The translations under genes and the position numbers were made by a program. Below, piece after piece: positions 46,012 to 55,515 of a DNA stretch of 64,000 bases. Below the pieces are notes generated by a model. The model was not told the DNA's origin, made no database searches, and was given only the letters and a program-made list of their open reading frames with translations. Within the stretch, counting starts at the first letter, position 1; every line of letters starts with the position of its first letter. The DNA comes from Sandaracinaceae bacterium (GTDB taxonomy: Bacteria > Myxococcota_A > Polyangia > Polyangiales > Houyiibacteriaceae), in contig JADJJE010000003.1 of NCBI GenBank assembly GCA_016706685.1, forward strand, positions 310,001 through 374,000, read 5' to 3'.

Positions 46012-46698
46012 TTATTGATGGGCGTTCGAGCTCTCCCCGCCCAGCAGCTTGCGGTGCAGCAAGATGGCGAACAGGCCCACCAGGAAGCCACCGATGTGCG
46101 CCCACCACGCCACCCCGCCGCTCGAGAAGCCCCCCGTAGACAAGAGGCCGTACACCAGCTGCAGCGCGAACCACACGAAGATGAACACGAAGGCCGGCAC
46201 CTCCACGAACAGCGCCAGCGGAATGGGCACCAGCGTGAGCACCGGCGCGCGCGGGTGCAGCACCACATAGGCCGCCAGCACGCCGCTGATGGCGCCCGAC
46301 GCGCCCACCATGGGGACCGTGCTGCTCGGGTCCACCAGCACCTGGAAGAGCGCCGCGCCGAGGCCCGCGCCCAGATAGAAGAGCAGGAACGGCACGCGCC
46401 CGAGCTCGTCCTCCACGTTGTCACCGAAGACGTGCAGGAACCACATGTTGCCCAGCAGGTGCAGCCCGCCGCCGTGCAGGAACAGGCTGGTGATGGGCGT
46501 GACCAGCGCGCCCAGCGAGCCGCCCTCGGAGCGGGGCAGCGTGAGCCCGCCGCCGCTGAGCACGGAGGGCACCACCCCGTAGCGCGTGAGCATGACCGTG
46601 GCCGCCTCGGTGGACAGCATGAGCTCGTAGGCGAAGATGGCCGCGCTGAGCGCGATCAGCGCCCACGTGACGACCGGCCTTCGGCGCGTCGGGTTCAT
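46012..46698 (-). CDS. Rhomboid-family intramembrane serine protease
   Basis: 228 residues with six to seven hydrophobic segments. HGGGLHLLGNMWFLHVFG holds the conserved His and Asn (Asn84); the catalytic Ser134 lies in VGASGAISGVLAAY and His201 in WWAHIGGFLVG. These are the full rhomboid active-site set, so it should cleave membrane helices of client proteins. The ATG at 46698 is the only start before the first helix. It is divergent from mbnP. Confidence 0.9.
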   Translation of the reverse strand: MNPTRRRPVVTWALIALSAAIFAYELMLSTEAATVMLTRYGVVPSVLSGGGLTLPRSEGGSLGALVTPITSLFLHGGGLHLLGNMWFLHVFGDNVEDELGRVPFLLFYLGAGLGAALFQVLVDPSSTVPMVGASGAISGVLAAYVVLHPRAPVLTLVPIPLALFVEVPAFVFIFVWFALQLVYGLLSTGGFSSGGVAWWAHIGGFLVGLFAILLHRKLLGGESSNAHQ

Positions 46699-46839
46699 GT
46701 CACGCAGCGGGAGCACCCGGGCATGTGAATCCGTTCCGCGCGTACATGCAACCCGAACCCACGAACCATCCACCCTGAGGCCTGGCGTGCGACCATTTGC
46801 CGCATGCCGCGATGGGTATGGCGGCGCTACGTTGTGGGC

Positions 46840-47688
46840 ATGAAAACGCGTCCCCCCCGCCTCCTCGGTCTCTCCCTGCTCGCCCCGCTCGCGCTGGTTG
46901 GCGCCTGCGGCGATGCCGCTCCCCGGCAAGACGTGAGCCTCACGTTCCGCGCCACCATGGGCAGCGAGACCTTCGCCTGTGGCCAGCCTTTCACCGGGCT
47001 GGGCGTGACGGGTGACCAGACCCTCACGGTGAGGGACGCCCGCATGTACGTGCACGACGTCCGCCTGGTGACCGCCGCGGGCGACGAGGTGGCGCTCGAG
47101 CTCGGCGAGAACGCCTTCCAACACCAGGGCATCGCGTACCTGGACTTCGCCGACAGCAACGACACCGGCTGCGAGGGCAACCCCGAGACGCGCCTGGTGA
47201 TCGAGGGCAGCGCGCCCGAGGGCGACTACGTGGGCGTGCGCTTCACGGTGGGCATGCCCTTCGAGCAGAACCACCAGGAGGCCTCGGTGGCGGCGTCGCC
47301 GTTGAACATCACCGACATGTTCTGGGCGTGGCAGAGCGGCTACAAGTTCATCAAGCTGGACGGCGCGAGCACCGGCGTGCCCACCTGGCGCTTCCACCTG
47401 GGCAGCACCGGCTGCGTGGGCGACCCCATGGCGGGCGGCGTGACCAGCTGCACGGCCCCCAACCGCTTCGACGTGGAGCTCATGGGCATGGACCTCGCAG
47501 CCGACAGCATCCGCTTCGACATCGCCGAGCTGGTGTCCGACGTGGATCTCGACACGTTCACCCCGGAGACGCCTCCCGGCTGCATGTCGGGCGCGATGGA
47601 CCCGGACTGTACGGAGTACTTCGAGGCGCTGGGCCTCCCCCACGCCAGCAGCCCGGCCGGCGTGCAGCGTGTGTTCACCGTAGACTGA
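46840..47688 (+). CDS. mbnP: MbnP-family (metallo-mystery pair) copper-binding lipoprotein
   Basis: 282 residues. The leader LALVGACGD gives Cys23 as lipid anchor. The family pattern is present: VSLTFRATMGSETFACGQPF, RMYVHDVRLV, YLDFADSNDTGC, RFTVGMPFEQNH, MFWAWQSGYKFIKLDG and RFHLGSTGC. Six further Cys (47, 111, 192, 204, 248, 257) match the four-Cys-motif family. In characterised pairs a Trp of MbnP is oxidised to kynurenine by MbnH and the protein binds copper; Trp162 and Trp164 are candidates. mbnH follows after 4 nt. Confidence 0.88.
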   Translation: MKTRPPRLLGLSLLAPLALVGACGDAAPRQDVSLTFRATMGSETFACGQPFTGLGVTGDQTLTVRDARMYVHDVRLVTAAGDEVALELGENAFQHQGIAYLDFADSNDTGCEGNPETRLVIEGSAPEGDYVGVRFTVGMPFEQNHQEASVAASPLNITDMFWAWQSGYKFIKLDGASTGVPTWRFHLGSTGCVGDPMAGGVTSCTAPNRFDVELMGMDLAADSIRFDIAELVSDVDLDTFTPETPPGCMSGAMDPDCTEYFEALGLPHASSPAGVQRVFTVD

Positions 47689-47692
47689 CAGC

Positions 47693-48883
47693 GTGATCTC
47701 CCGCACGCGATGGCGCCGCACCGTGCAGCCAACCCCTCCGCATCCTCGAGCGCCATGGCTCACGCTGGCCCTCACGCTGGCCCTGGTGGCGCTGCAGGGG
47801 GGCTGCGGCTCGGATAGCTATGAGCTGGACCTCCCGCGCGGCTTCCCCGAGCCGCGCGTGCCGGCGGACAACCCGCTGAGCGAGGCCAAGATCGAGCTGG
47901 GCCGCTTCTTGTTCTACGACGTGCGGCTGAGCGCCAACCAGACGCAGTCGTGTGGGAGCTGCCACCGGCAGGAGCTCGCGTTCACCGATGGACTGCCGCA
48001 CGCCGTGGGGTCCACGGGCGAGCACACCGCGCGCGGCTCCATGGCGCTGGGCAACGCGGGCTATGCCGCCACGCTCAACTGGGCCAACCAGGCGGTGGTC
48101 ACTCTCGAGATGCAGGCGCGCATCCCGCTCTTTGGCGTGGAGCCCGTGGAGCTGGGCCTCGGCGGCATGGAGCAGGTGCTGGAGCAGCGCTTGCGCGCCG
48201 ACCCGAGCTACCCTGCGATGTTCGCCGCGGCCTTTCCGAGCGAAGACGACCCCATCACCGTGCAGAACGTGCTGCGCGCGCTGGCCTCGTTCGAGCGCGC
48301 GCTGCTGACCGGCGACTCGCCCTACGACCGCTACCAGGCCGGCGACACCACCGCGCTCTCGGACTCGGCCCGGCGCGGCATGGAGCTGTTCTTCAGCGAG
48401 AAGGTGGAGTGCTTCCACTGCCACGGCGGCTTCAACCTGTCGGGCTCGGTGGACCACGAGGGCAACTTCTTCGACCAGTCCTTGTTCGCCAACAACGGCC
48501 TCTACAACGTGGACGGCATCGGCGGGTACCCGGCCGCCAACACGGGCCTGTTCGAGATGACCGGCGACCGCCTGGACATGGGGCGCTTCAAGCCGCCCAC
48601 GCTGCGCAACATCGCGCTGACGGCGCCCTACATGCACGACGGCTCGCTGGCCACGCTGGAAGCGGTCATCGACCACTACGCGCGCGGCGGCACGCTGACG
48701 CCCGAGGGGCCCAACGCGGGCGACGGGCGCCTGAGCCCGCTGAAGAACGGCTTCATCAGCGGCTTCGTGTTGAGCGAGCAAGAGCGCGCCGACCTGCTGG
48801 CGTTCCTGAACGCGCTGACCGACGAGACCTTCGTCACCGACCCGCGCTTCAGTGATCCGTTTTCGGCGCCGCCCGCGCCTTGA
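47693..48883 (+). CDS. mbnH: MbnH-family di-haem peroxidase-like lipoprotein
   Basis: 396 residues from a GTG. The leader ends in LVALQGGC (Cys38). Two haem c motifs are seen, CGSCH (87-91) and CFHCH (240-244), with the CcpA/MauG-like arrangement SEAKIELGRFLFYDVRLSAN, GNAGYAATLNW, VQNVLRALASFERAL and KPPTLRNIALTAPYMHDGSL. MbnH enzymes use a bis-Fe(IV) state to oxidise a Trp of MbnP. Pair order and spacing (4 nt) fit one transcript. The last 35 nt overlap the 3' end of ruvC on the other strand. Confidence 0.9.
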   Translation: MISRTRWRRTVQPTPPHPRAPWLTLALTLALVALQGGCGSDSYELDLPRGFPEPRVPADNPLSEAKIELGRFLFYDVRLSANQTQSCGSCHRQELAFTDGLPHAVGSTGEHTARGSMALGNAGYAATLNWANQAVVTLEMQARIPLFGVEPVELGLGGMEQVLEQRLRADPSYPAMFAAAFPSEDDPITVQNVLRALASFERALLTGDSPYDRYQAGDTTALSDSARRGMELFFSEKVECFHCHGGFNLSGSVDHEGNFFDQSLFANNGLYNVDGIGGYPAANTGLFEMTGDRLDMGRFKPPTLRNIALTAPYMHDGSLATLEAVIDHYARGGTLTPEGPNAGDGRLSPLKNGFISGFVLSEQERADLLAFLNALTDETFVTDPRFSDPFSAPPAP

Positions 48884-49445
48884 GCGCGCGTCGTGGGCCC
48901 GCGCTGCCCGTGGGCTGCTTGGTGGCCTTCTTGGCGGGCGTGGACGTGACCAGCGCCGCATGCATGCGCGCCGCCTGAGCGTGGGTGAGCGCGATGGCCA
49001 GCGCGTCGGTGGCGTCGATGCCGGGCAGCTCGCCGGGAGGCAGCCCCAGCATCGCGCCCACGATGCGCGCCACCTGCGTCTTGTCGGCCGCGCCCTTGCC
49101 CACGATGGAGCGCTTCACCACGGCGGGCGGATAGGGGTGCACCGCGAGCCCCGCCTGCGCGATGGCCAGCAACACCACGCCACGCGCGTGCCCCAGCTTG
49201 AGCGCCGCGTTCGGGAACTTCGCCATGAAGATGTCCTCCACGGCGGCCGCTTGCGGCGCGTGCTCGGCGATCAGCGCCACGAGCCCCGTGTGGATGAGCA
49301 GCAGCCGCTCCTCGAGCGGCGCCTTCTCACCGGCGGTGAGCGTGCCCGCTGTGATCAGGCGCAGGCGCGTGCCGTCCCGCTCGATGATTCCGTAGCCCGT
49401 GCGCACGGAGCCGGGATCCACGCCGAGGACGCGCAGGGTGGCCAT
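48849..49445 (-). CDS. ruvC: Holliday junction resolvase RuvC
   Basis: 198 residues. TLRVLGVDPGSVRTGYGIIE carries the first catalytic Asp, AAVEDIFMAKFPNAALKLGH the Glu, and GIDATDALAIALTHAQ the C-terminal Asp pair. RuvC cuts Holliday junctions moved by RuvAB. A basic tail of about 35 residues (AKKATKQPTGSAGPRRALKA) exceeds the usual length. I use ATG 49445; 25 more codons are open upstream. The 3' end overlaps mbnH by 35 nt in antisense. ruvA is 27 kb away, so the usual ruvCAB cluster is split. Confidence 0.93.
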   Translation of the reverse strand: MATLRVLGVDPGSVRTGYGIIERDGTRLRLITAGTLTAGEKAPLEERLLLIHTGLVALIAEHAPQAAAVEDIFMAKFPNAALKLGHARGVVLLAIAQAGLAVHPYPPAVVKRSIVGKGAADKTQVARIVGAMLGLPPGELPGIDATDALAIALTHAQAARMHAALVTSTPAKKATKQPTGSAGPRRALKARAAPKTDH

Positions 49446-49591
49446 CAGGCGGCGCAGCCCGGGGTGGGGACAACGCCGGGGGCGGGAGGGTGCTGGCTCA
49501 TGCTGGGTGGTGTAACCCACGGGCCGCGTGGTCGGTCAAGCAAGCGACAACGCTACCGGTCGCCCCGCCGGCGCTGTGGTAGTCTCCCCCG

Positions 49592-50260
49592 GTGCGCACG
49601 CTGGACGCTGGCCCCCTCCTTCACCCCGTTCGAGCTTGGCTCGCGGCAGTCGCCGGCGCGGCGCTGATCACCGGCTGCGGAGGCAGCCAGGCCCTGGGCC
49701 CCGCGCACGACACCGCCCGCGCCTATGCCGATGCGGTGCGGCGCGGTGACGCCGAGGCCGTGTACGCCCTGCTGGACGCCGAGACGCGCGCGAGCCTGAC
49801 ACTCGACGACCTGCGCGCCCAGATGGCCGAGGCGCCGGAGGAGCTGCGTGAACAGGCCACGGCGGTGGAGGCCGCGCTGGATGACCCGCAGCTGGTGGAG
49901 ACGCGCGCGAGCGTGCCGCTGCGCACCGGGCAGCACGCGGTGCTGGTCATCGAGGGGGAGCGCTGGCGGCTGGTGGGCACGCTGCTGGACGCGGTGTCGC
50001 TGGCCACCCCGGAGGACGCAGTCATGGCGTTCCGCAGCGCGCTCGAGCGCCGCAGCCTCAGCAGCATCGGCCGCATCCTGGCGCGGGCGCCACGCGCCGA
50101 GATCGACGCGCAGATCGAGCGCTTCCTGCTGGACACCGAGGACCAGCCGGCGCTCGACGTGGACATCCAGGGCAACGAGGCCACGGTGCGCACGGCCAGC
50201 GGGCGAGTGATCCGCATGGTGCGCGAAGCTGGCGAGTGGCACGTGCTCAGCGTGGAGTGA
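49592..50260 (+). CDS. Predicted lipoprotein with NTF2-like pattern
   Basis: 222 residues from a GTG. The leader ends in AALITGC (Cys29). The segment DTARAYADAVRRGDAEAVYA followed by LLDAETRAS is the start of an NTF2-like/DUF4878-type cone fold, and a second similar stretch (TPEDAVMAFRSALERRSLSS) suggests two copies. It precedes another lipoprotein by 7 nt, so both are probably one operon. Function is unknown. Confidence 0.7.
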   Translation: MRTLDAGPLLHPVRAWLAAVAGAALITGCGGSQALGPAHDTARAYADAVRRGDAEAVYALLDAETRASLTLDDLRAQMAEAPEELREQATAVEAALDDPQLVETRASVPLRTGQHAVLVIEGERWRLVGTLLDAVSLATPEDAVMAFRSALERRSLSSIGRILARAPRAEIDAQIERFLLDTEDQPALDVDIQGNEATVRTASGRVIRMVREAGEWHVLSVE

Positions 50261-50267
50261 TGCAACG

Positions 50268-51497
50268 ATGACGAGCATGACCAATAGGGCCTGGCTCGCG
50301 ATGCTGCTCGGGACGAGTGTGCTCGCTGGCTGTGGCAGCGAAGAGCCCCCGCCGGTGGACGACGGTACCTTCCGCCCCGTGGTGGAGCTGGGTCGCCACA
50401 GCGTCACCGTGCAGGACACGCGCCAGGTGGTGCCGAGCGACGGGCTGCCCGCCGAGACCGTGCCGCAGCACTCCAACAACAACCTGGACGTCATTCGCCA
50501 CGCGGGCCGCGTGTTCCTGGCGTGGCGCACGGCGCCCAACCACTTCGCCAACCCCGACACCATCCTCTACGTGGTGAGCAGCGAGGACGAGGTCACCTGG
50601 CGCTACGAGACCGAGTACGCCATCGGCACCGACCTGCGCGAGCCCCGCTTCCTGGCGGTGGGCGACACGCTGTTCCTGTACATGAGCGTGCTGGGGGTGA
50701 GCGAGACGCAGTTCCAGCCCATGGGCGTGCGCTATGCGCGGCTCGACGCGGGCCAAGCGTGGAGTGCGCTCACTGAGCTGTACGGCGATGACACGCTGCT
50801 GTGGCGGACCACCACCGTGCCGGACGGCCGCCACTTCATGACGGCGTACAACGGCGGCGAGAACGAGTACCTGTTCAACGGCGAGCCGCTGCAGGTGCAC
50901 TTCCGCACGAGCCTCGACGGGGTGAGCTGGACCCCGGCCGATCCGGATGGTTCCATGGTCTACGAAGGCGGCGGCAGCGAAACCGCGTTCGCTTTTGCGG
51001 AGAGCGGCGAGCTGTTTGCCGTCATCCGCAACGAGGCTGCGGACACCGAGGGCTTGGGAAGCCGCGTCTGCCGCGCGCCGGCCGACGACCTGGGCAACTG
51101 GACGTGCAACGCCGACTTCAAGAAGTACGACTCGCCGTTCATGTTCGAGTACGACGGCGAGGTCTACCTGCTGGGCCGCCGCAACCTCACCGAGACGGGC
51201 TTCTTCGGCGCCGAGGGCCTCACCAACGCGGTGGTCGCGTCCCTGCGCTACGTGGCGGCGCCCAAGCGCTGCAGCCTGTGGCGCATCGTGCAGGACGAGC
51301 TGCGCGTGGCGTACATCACGGACCTCCCCAGCAACGGGGACACCTGCTTCCCGAGCGTGATCGCGGGCAGCGAGCCTGGCGAGTTCTTCGTGTACGACTA
51401 CAGCTCGGATCCCGAGGGCGAGCCCCTGGCGTGGCGTCCTGGGCAGCTGGGCAACACCCAGATTTACCGTCACGTGCTTCGTTTCCGCCGCCGCTGA
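50268..51497 (+). CDS. Predicted lipoprotein, sialidase-type beta-propeller
   Basis: 409 residues. The leader LLGTSVLAGC gives the lipid anchor. Repeats that look like Asp boxes occur at SSEDEVTWRYE and TSLDGVSWTP, with further propeller-type strands (GRVFLAWRTAPNHF, GRHFMTAYNGGENEYL, FMFEYDGEVYLLGRRNL). This points to a six-bladed sialidase/BNR propeller. I see no clear catalytic Tyr-Glu-Arg set, so it may bind rather than cleave glycans. Confidence 0.7.
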   Translation: MTSMTNRAWLAMLLGTSVLAGCGSEEPPPVDDGTFRPVVELGRHSVTVQDTRQVVPSDGLPAETVPQHSNNNLDVIRHAGRVFLAWRTAPNHFANPDTILYVVSSEDEVTWRYETEYAIGTDLREPRFLAVGDTLFLYMSVLGVSETQFQPMGVRYARLDAGQAWSALTELYGDDTLLWRTTTVPDGRHFMTAYNGGENEYLFNGEPLQVHFRTSLDGVSWTPADPDGSMVYEGGGSETAFAFAESGELFAVIRNEAADTEGLGSRVCRAPADDLGNWTCNADFKKYDSPFMFEYDGEVYLLGRRNLTETGFFGAEGLTNAVVASLRYVAAPKRCSLWRIVQDELRVAYITDLPSNGDTCFPSVIAGSEPGEFFVYDYSSDPEGEPLAWRPGQLGNTQIYRHVLRFRRR

Positions 51498-51561
51498 GCC
51501 GCATGGCCGCGCAAGGCGCTTGGCGTGGCCAGCACGGTCCGCTTCGTGTTATGCGAACCGG

Positions 51562-52989
51562 ATGATGAAACGCACGACGAAGCGGCACCGGCTCGCGGCC
51601 GCCCTCTTGGCGCTGACCGCGCTCGGCCTCGCGGGCCCCTCGACTCACAGCGTCCTCGCGCAGCGGGCACGACGCCCCGCGCCGCCCAGCGGTGGAGAGA
51701 GCTCGCTCTCGCAGCTGCCGGTGGTCCGCGAGCGGCTCAGCAACGGCATGCGCGTGGTCATGAGCCCCGACCGCAGCATCCCCACCGTGGCGGTCGCGCT
51801 CTACTACGACGTGGGCTCGCGCAACGAGGTGCGGGGCCGCTCGGGCTTCGCGCACCTCTTCGAGCACATGATGTTCCAGGGGTCGGCCAACGTCCGCAAG
51901 GGCGAGCACTTCACCTACATCGACAGCCGCGGCGGCGACATGAACGGCACCACCAGCACCGACCGCACCAACTACTACGAGACGCTCCCCAGCAACGAGC
52001 TGGCGCTGGGCCTGTGGCTGGAAGCAGACCGCATGCGCTCGCTGGCCATCACCGCCGAGAACTTCGAGAACCAGCGGCAGACCGTGAAGGAGGAGCGGCG
52101 TCAGAGCTACGACAACCGCCCCTACATGAACAGCATCCTGCGCATCAACGAGCTGGCCTACGGCGACTACTGGCCGTACGCGCACTCCACCATCGGCGAC
52201 ATGGCCGACTTGGACAACGCCACGCTGGGCGACGTGCAGGCCTTCTTCGACGCGTACTACCCGCCCAACAACGCGGTGCTCAGCATCGCCGGCGACTTCG
52301 ACCCGGCCGAGGCCATGGTGCTGGTGCGTCAGTACTTCGAGGGCATCTCGTCGCGCCCGGTGCCGGCGTACAACCCGGGGCCCATCAACCCGCAGACGGC
52401 CGAGATCGTGGAGACCATGACGGACCCGCTGGCCCCGTTCCCGGCGTTCCACGTGAACTACCGCATCCCGCCCAACCGCGAGCCCGACCACTACGCGCTC
52501 GAGATGCTGGCGCTCATCCTGGGTGACGGCGACTCGTCGCGCCTCTACCGCGTGCTGGTGAAGGAGCGCGAGATCTGCCAGCAGCTGCAGGTGGCCACCG
52601 ACGACCAGCGCGGCCCGGACCTGTTCTCGGTCTTCGGCATCATGGCGGGTGACCACCAGCCCGCCGAGGCGCGCCAGGTCATCTACGACACGCTGGCCGA
52701 GGTGGCCTCGGGCGGCGTCACCGAGCGCGAGCTGCAGAAGGCGCGCAACCGCGTGGCCTCCTACTTCGTGTTCGGCATCCAGAGCAGCCTCGAGCGCGCC
52801 CAGCGCCTGGCCGAGTACGAGATGTACTACGGCAACGCCGAGCTGCTGCGCACCGAGATCAACCTCTACAACGCGGTCACGCGCGCGGACATCCAGCGCG
52901 TGGCGAACACCTACTTCGGGACCACGCAGCGCACCGTGCTGGACGTGCTCCCCCCGGCCGCGGCCAGCACGACCGGAGGCAACCCGTGA
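51562..52989 (+). CDS. M16-family zinc peptidase, exported, active subunit
   Basis: 475 residues with a signal peptide (LAAALLALTALGLAG, cleavage near THSVLAQ). The inverted zinc motif HLFEH (98-102) and the downstream Glu in NFENQRQTVKEERRQ match the active beta-type subunits. The domain order RERLSNGMRVVMSPD, FAHLFEHMMFQGS, DMNGTTSTDRTNYYE is standard. It should cleave small peptides in the periplasm. The next gene overlaps by four bases and encodes the partner. Confidence 0.9.
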   Translation: MMKRTTKRHRLAAALLALTALGLAGPSTHSVLAQRARRPAPPSGGESSLSQLPVVRERLSNGMRVVMSPDRSIPTVAVALYYDVGSRNEVRGRSGFAHLFEHMMFQGSANVRKGEHFTYIDSRGGDMNGTTSTDRTNYYETLPSNELALGLWLEADRMRSLAITAENFENQRQTVKEERRQSYDNRPYMNSILRINELAYGDYWPYAHSTIGDMADLDNATLGDVQAFFDAYYPPNNAVLSIAGDFDPAEAMVLVRQYFEGISSRPVPAYNPGPINPQTAEIVETMTDPLAPFPAFHVNYRIPPNREPDHYALEMLALILGDGDSSRLYRVLVKEREICQQLQVATDDQRGPDLFSVFGIMAGDHQPAEARQVIYDTLAEVASGGVTERELQKARNRVASYFVFGIQSSLERAQRLAEYEMYYGNAELLRTEINLYNAVTRADIQRVANTYFGTTQRTVLDVLPPAAASTTGGNP

Positions 52990-54560
52990 ACCCCATGCAT
53001 CTCATTCGCCGCGCACGTCGCGCGCCCTTGGCCATCGGCCTCTTGCTCTCGCTCGGCACCGTGGCGGGGGCCTGCAACCGCGAGCAGGGGCCGCCCCCCG
53101 AGTACCCGCCGCTCGACAGCGTGGAGGGCACCGAGACCGCCGAGACGGAACCCGAGCCGGAGCCGGAGCCGGAGGCCCCGCGTGAGCCCGCCCCCGCGGG
53201 CGGCACGGCGCGCGACATCGCGTTCCCGGCCATCGCGCGCTCCACGCTGCCCAACGGCCTCGAGCTGAACACCGTCAGCAGCACGCAGCTGCCCGTGGTG
53301 TACCTGCAGCTGGTCATTCGCAGCGGCGGCGAGACCGACCCGGCGGACCTGCCGGGCCTCGCTGGGCTCGTGGCCGACATGCTCAAGGAGGGCACCACGC
53401 GCCACACCAGCGCCGAGCTGGCCGAGGAGATCGAGTTCCTGGGCGCCGACATGGTGGTGGGCGCCACCTCCGAGAACCTGGTCATCACGTTCCGCGCCCT
53501 GAAGGAGCACCTGCCGCAGGCGCTCTCGCTCATGGCCGAGGTGGCCATGCAGCCGGTGTTCGATGCCGAGGAGCTCGAGAAGCTGCGCCGCCGCGAGCTG
53601 GACCGGCTGGAGCTCAGCCAGCAGGACCCGCGCTTCCTGTCCACGCGTGCCTACTACCGCGCGCTGTACGGGGCGCACCCCTATGGCCGCGTGGACACCA
53701 CGCCCGACGCCGTGCGCGCCGTGACGCAGGCCAACCTGATCGCGTGGCACCGCACGCACGTGGTGGCCAACAACGCCTACCTGGTGGTGGTGGGCGACGT
53801 GACCGCCGCCGACGTGAGCCGCCGCGCCGGCCGCGCCTTCAGCCGCTTCCGCCAGGGCACCGTGCCCGAAGTGAGCTACCCCGCGCCGCCCACGCGCACC
53901 GAGCGCGAGATCATCATCGTGGACCGTGAGGGCTCGCAGCAGACCTCCATCCGCGTGGGCAACCTGGCCATCGCGCGCCAGCACGACGACTGGGTGCCGC
54001 TGCAGGTGGCCAACCAGGTGCTGGGCGGCAGCGCCTCGTCACGCTTGTTCATGGACCTGCGCGAGCGTCGCAGCCTGACCTACGGCGCCTACTCGTATGT
54101 GGAAGAGCGCCAGCAGGTGGGCTCCTTCACCGTGGGCGCCGCCGTGCGCACCGAGGTCACCGCGCAGGCCATGGAGGCGCTCTTCGAGCACCTGGTGGCC
54201 ATCTCGAGCGAGGCCCCCGGCAACGAAGAGACCGACCTGGCGCGGCGCTTCCTGAGCGACTCGTTCCCGCTCAGCATCGACACGCCCGGCAAGGTGGCTG
54301 GCTTGGTGAGCGACCTGCGCGGCTACGGCCTGCCGGACGACTACTGGGAGAGCTTCCGCACGCGCATCCGCTCGGTCACCCCCGAGCAGTCGCTGGCCGC
54401 GGCGCGCGCGCACGTGCACCCCAGCCAGATGGTGGTGGTGCTGGTGGGCGAGGCCTCGCAGATCGCAGAGCCCATGCGCGCCTATGGCGCGGTGACCATC
54501 ACCAACACGGCTGGTGAGGTGGTGCGGCGGCTGCCCGCAACGGGCCGGCCCGCGCGCTGA
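52986..54560 (+). CDS. M16-family lipoprotein, catalytically inactive partner subunit
   Basis: 524 residues. The leader LGTVAGAC marks a lipid anchor, followed by a Glu/Pro linker (ETEPEPEPEPEAP). The M16 fold is clear (LPGLAGLVADMLKEGTTRHT, VNNAYLVVVGDV-type strands, the C-terminal DLRERRSLTYGAYSYV with the Arg-Tyr substrate pair), but the zinc motif HxxEH is absent: GLVADML stands in its place. That is the usual alpha subunit of M16B heterodimers. It overlaps the active subunit by ATGA. Confidence 0.88.
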   Translation: MNPMHLIRRARRAPLAIGLLLSLGTVAGACNREQGPPPEYPPLDSVEGTETAETEPEPEPEPEAPREPAPAGGTARDIAFPAIARSTLPNGLELNTVSSTQLPVVYLQLVIRSGGETDPADLPGLAGLVADMLKEGTTRHTSAELAEEIEFLGADMVVGATSENLVITFRALKEHLPQALSLMAEVAMQPVFDAEELEKLRRRELDRLELSQQDPRFLSTRAYYRALYGAHPYGRVDTTPDAVRAVTQANLIAWHRTHVVANNAYLVVVGDVTAADVSRRAGRAFSRFRQGTVPEVSYPAPPTRTEREIIIVDREGSQQTSIRVGNLAIARQHDDWVPLQVANQVLGGSASSRLFMDLRERRSLTYGAYSYVEERQQVGSFTVGAAVRTEVTAQAMEALFEHLVAISSEAPGNEETDLARRFLSDSFPLSIDTPGKVAGLVSDLRGYGLPDDYWESFRTRIRSVTPEQSLAAARAHVHPSQMVVVLVGEASQIAEPMRAYGAVTITNTAGEVVRRLPATGRPAR

Positions 54561-54620
54561 GGGAGAATCCCCGCCTGCGAGCGCGATGCTCGCGGGCGGC
54601 ACGTTTCGAACGGCACCCGC

Positions 54621-55514
54621 ATGGACCTCGACGAGACACGCACCCTGCTCGCGCTGGCCGAAGAGGGCAGCGTGTCTGGCGCCGCCGAGCGGATGGGGGT
54701 CTCGCGGGCCACCGTGCGGCGCAGGCTGGCTGCGCTCGAGGCGCGCGTGGGCGTGTCTCTGGCGCGCAGCACCGAGGCCGGCGTGGAGCTCACGGCGGCG
54801 GGCGAGCTGTATGCACGGCACGCACGAGCGCCGGTGCGGGAGCTCGAGGCCATCGGCCAGCTGGCCGAGCGCGCGGGTCAGGACCCGGCCGGCACTCTCG
54901 ACGTGGCCCTGCCGGTGGGGGCGTCACGGCGCCTAGGCCCGCTCTTCGTGCGGCGCTTGCTGACCGCGTGGCCCGAGCTGCGCGTGCGCCTGCGCGCCAC
55001 GCCCGACCCGGTGAAGCACCTCAGCCACGGCGCCGACGCCGCGCTCACGCTCACGCTGCCCACGGCGGGGGAGCTGGTGGTGGTGGCCATCGGGCGCATC
55101 ACCACGGGGCTCTACGGCAGCCCCGACTACGTGGCGCGCATGGGCCAGCCCCGCTCGCTCGGCGACCTCGCGCAGCACACCCTGCTGCACACCATCCTGG
55201 ACGCAGAGGCGGCGCCGCACACGCTCGCCCAGCACAGCGAGGTGCGCTGGCCGCTGCGCGCTGGAGGCGACGTGAGCGTGACGCCGCGCATCCACTCCAC
55301 CGACAACGAGTTCATCCAGGGCTGCGTGGCCGACGGCATGGGCATCGCCATCCTGCCCGACTACGCCGCCCGGGGGCTGGTGCCGCTGCTCTCCGACGCC
55401 GTGGGCCTCGCGGCGACGGTGTGGGGTGTGACCACCCGCGCGGGCACTCACCTGCCGAGAGTGCGCGCGGGGCTCGAGGTGGCCGCGCAGCTGTTCGCGG
55501 AGGGGCTGGGTTGA
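54621..55514 (+). CDS. LysR-family transcriptional regulator
   Basis: 297 residues. The N-terminal winged HTH is DETRTLLALAEEGSVSGAAE followed by RMGVSRATVRRRLAALEARV. The effector domain continues with RLGPLFVRRLLTAWPELRVR and the C-terminal QGCVADGMGIAILPDYAARG. The ligand is unknown. No divergent target is present: the M16 genes lie upstream on the same strand and a membrane protein downstream. Confidence 0.88.
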   Translation: MDLDETRTLLALAEEGSVSGAAERMGVSRATVRRRLAALEARVGVSLARSTEAGVELTAAGELYARHARAPVRELEAIGQLAERAGQDPAGTLDVALPVGASRRLGPLFVRRLLTAWPELRVRLRATPDPVKHLSHGADAALTLTLPTAGELVVVAIGRITTGLYGSPDYVARMGQPRSLGDLAQHTLLHTILDAEAAPHTLAQHSEVRWPLRAGGDVSVTPRIHSTDNEFIQGCVADGMGIAILPDYAARGLVPLLSDAVGLAATVWGVTTRAGTHLPRVRAGLEVAAQLFAEGLG

Positions 55515-55515
55515 C

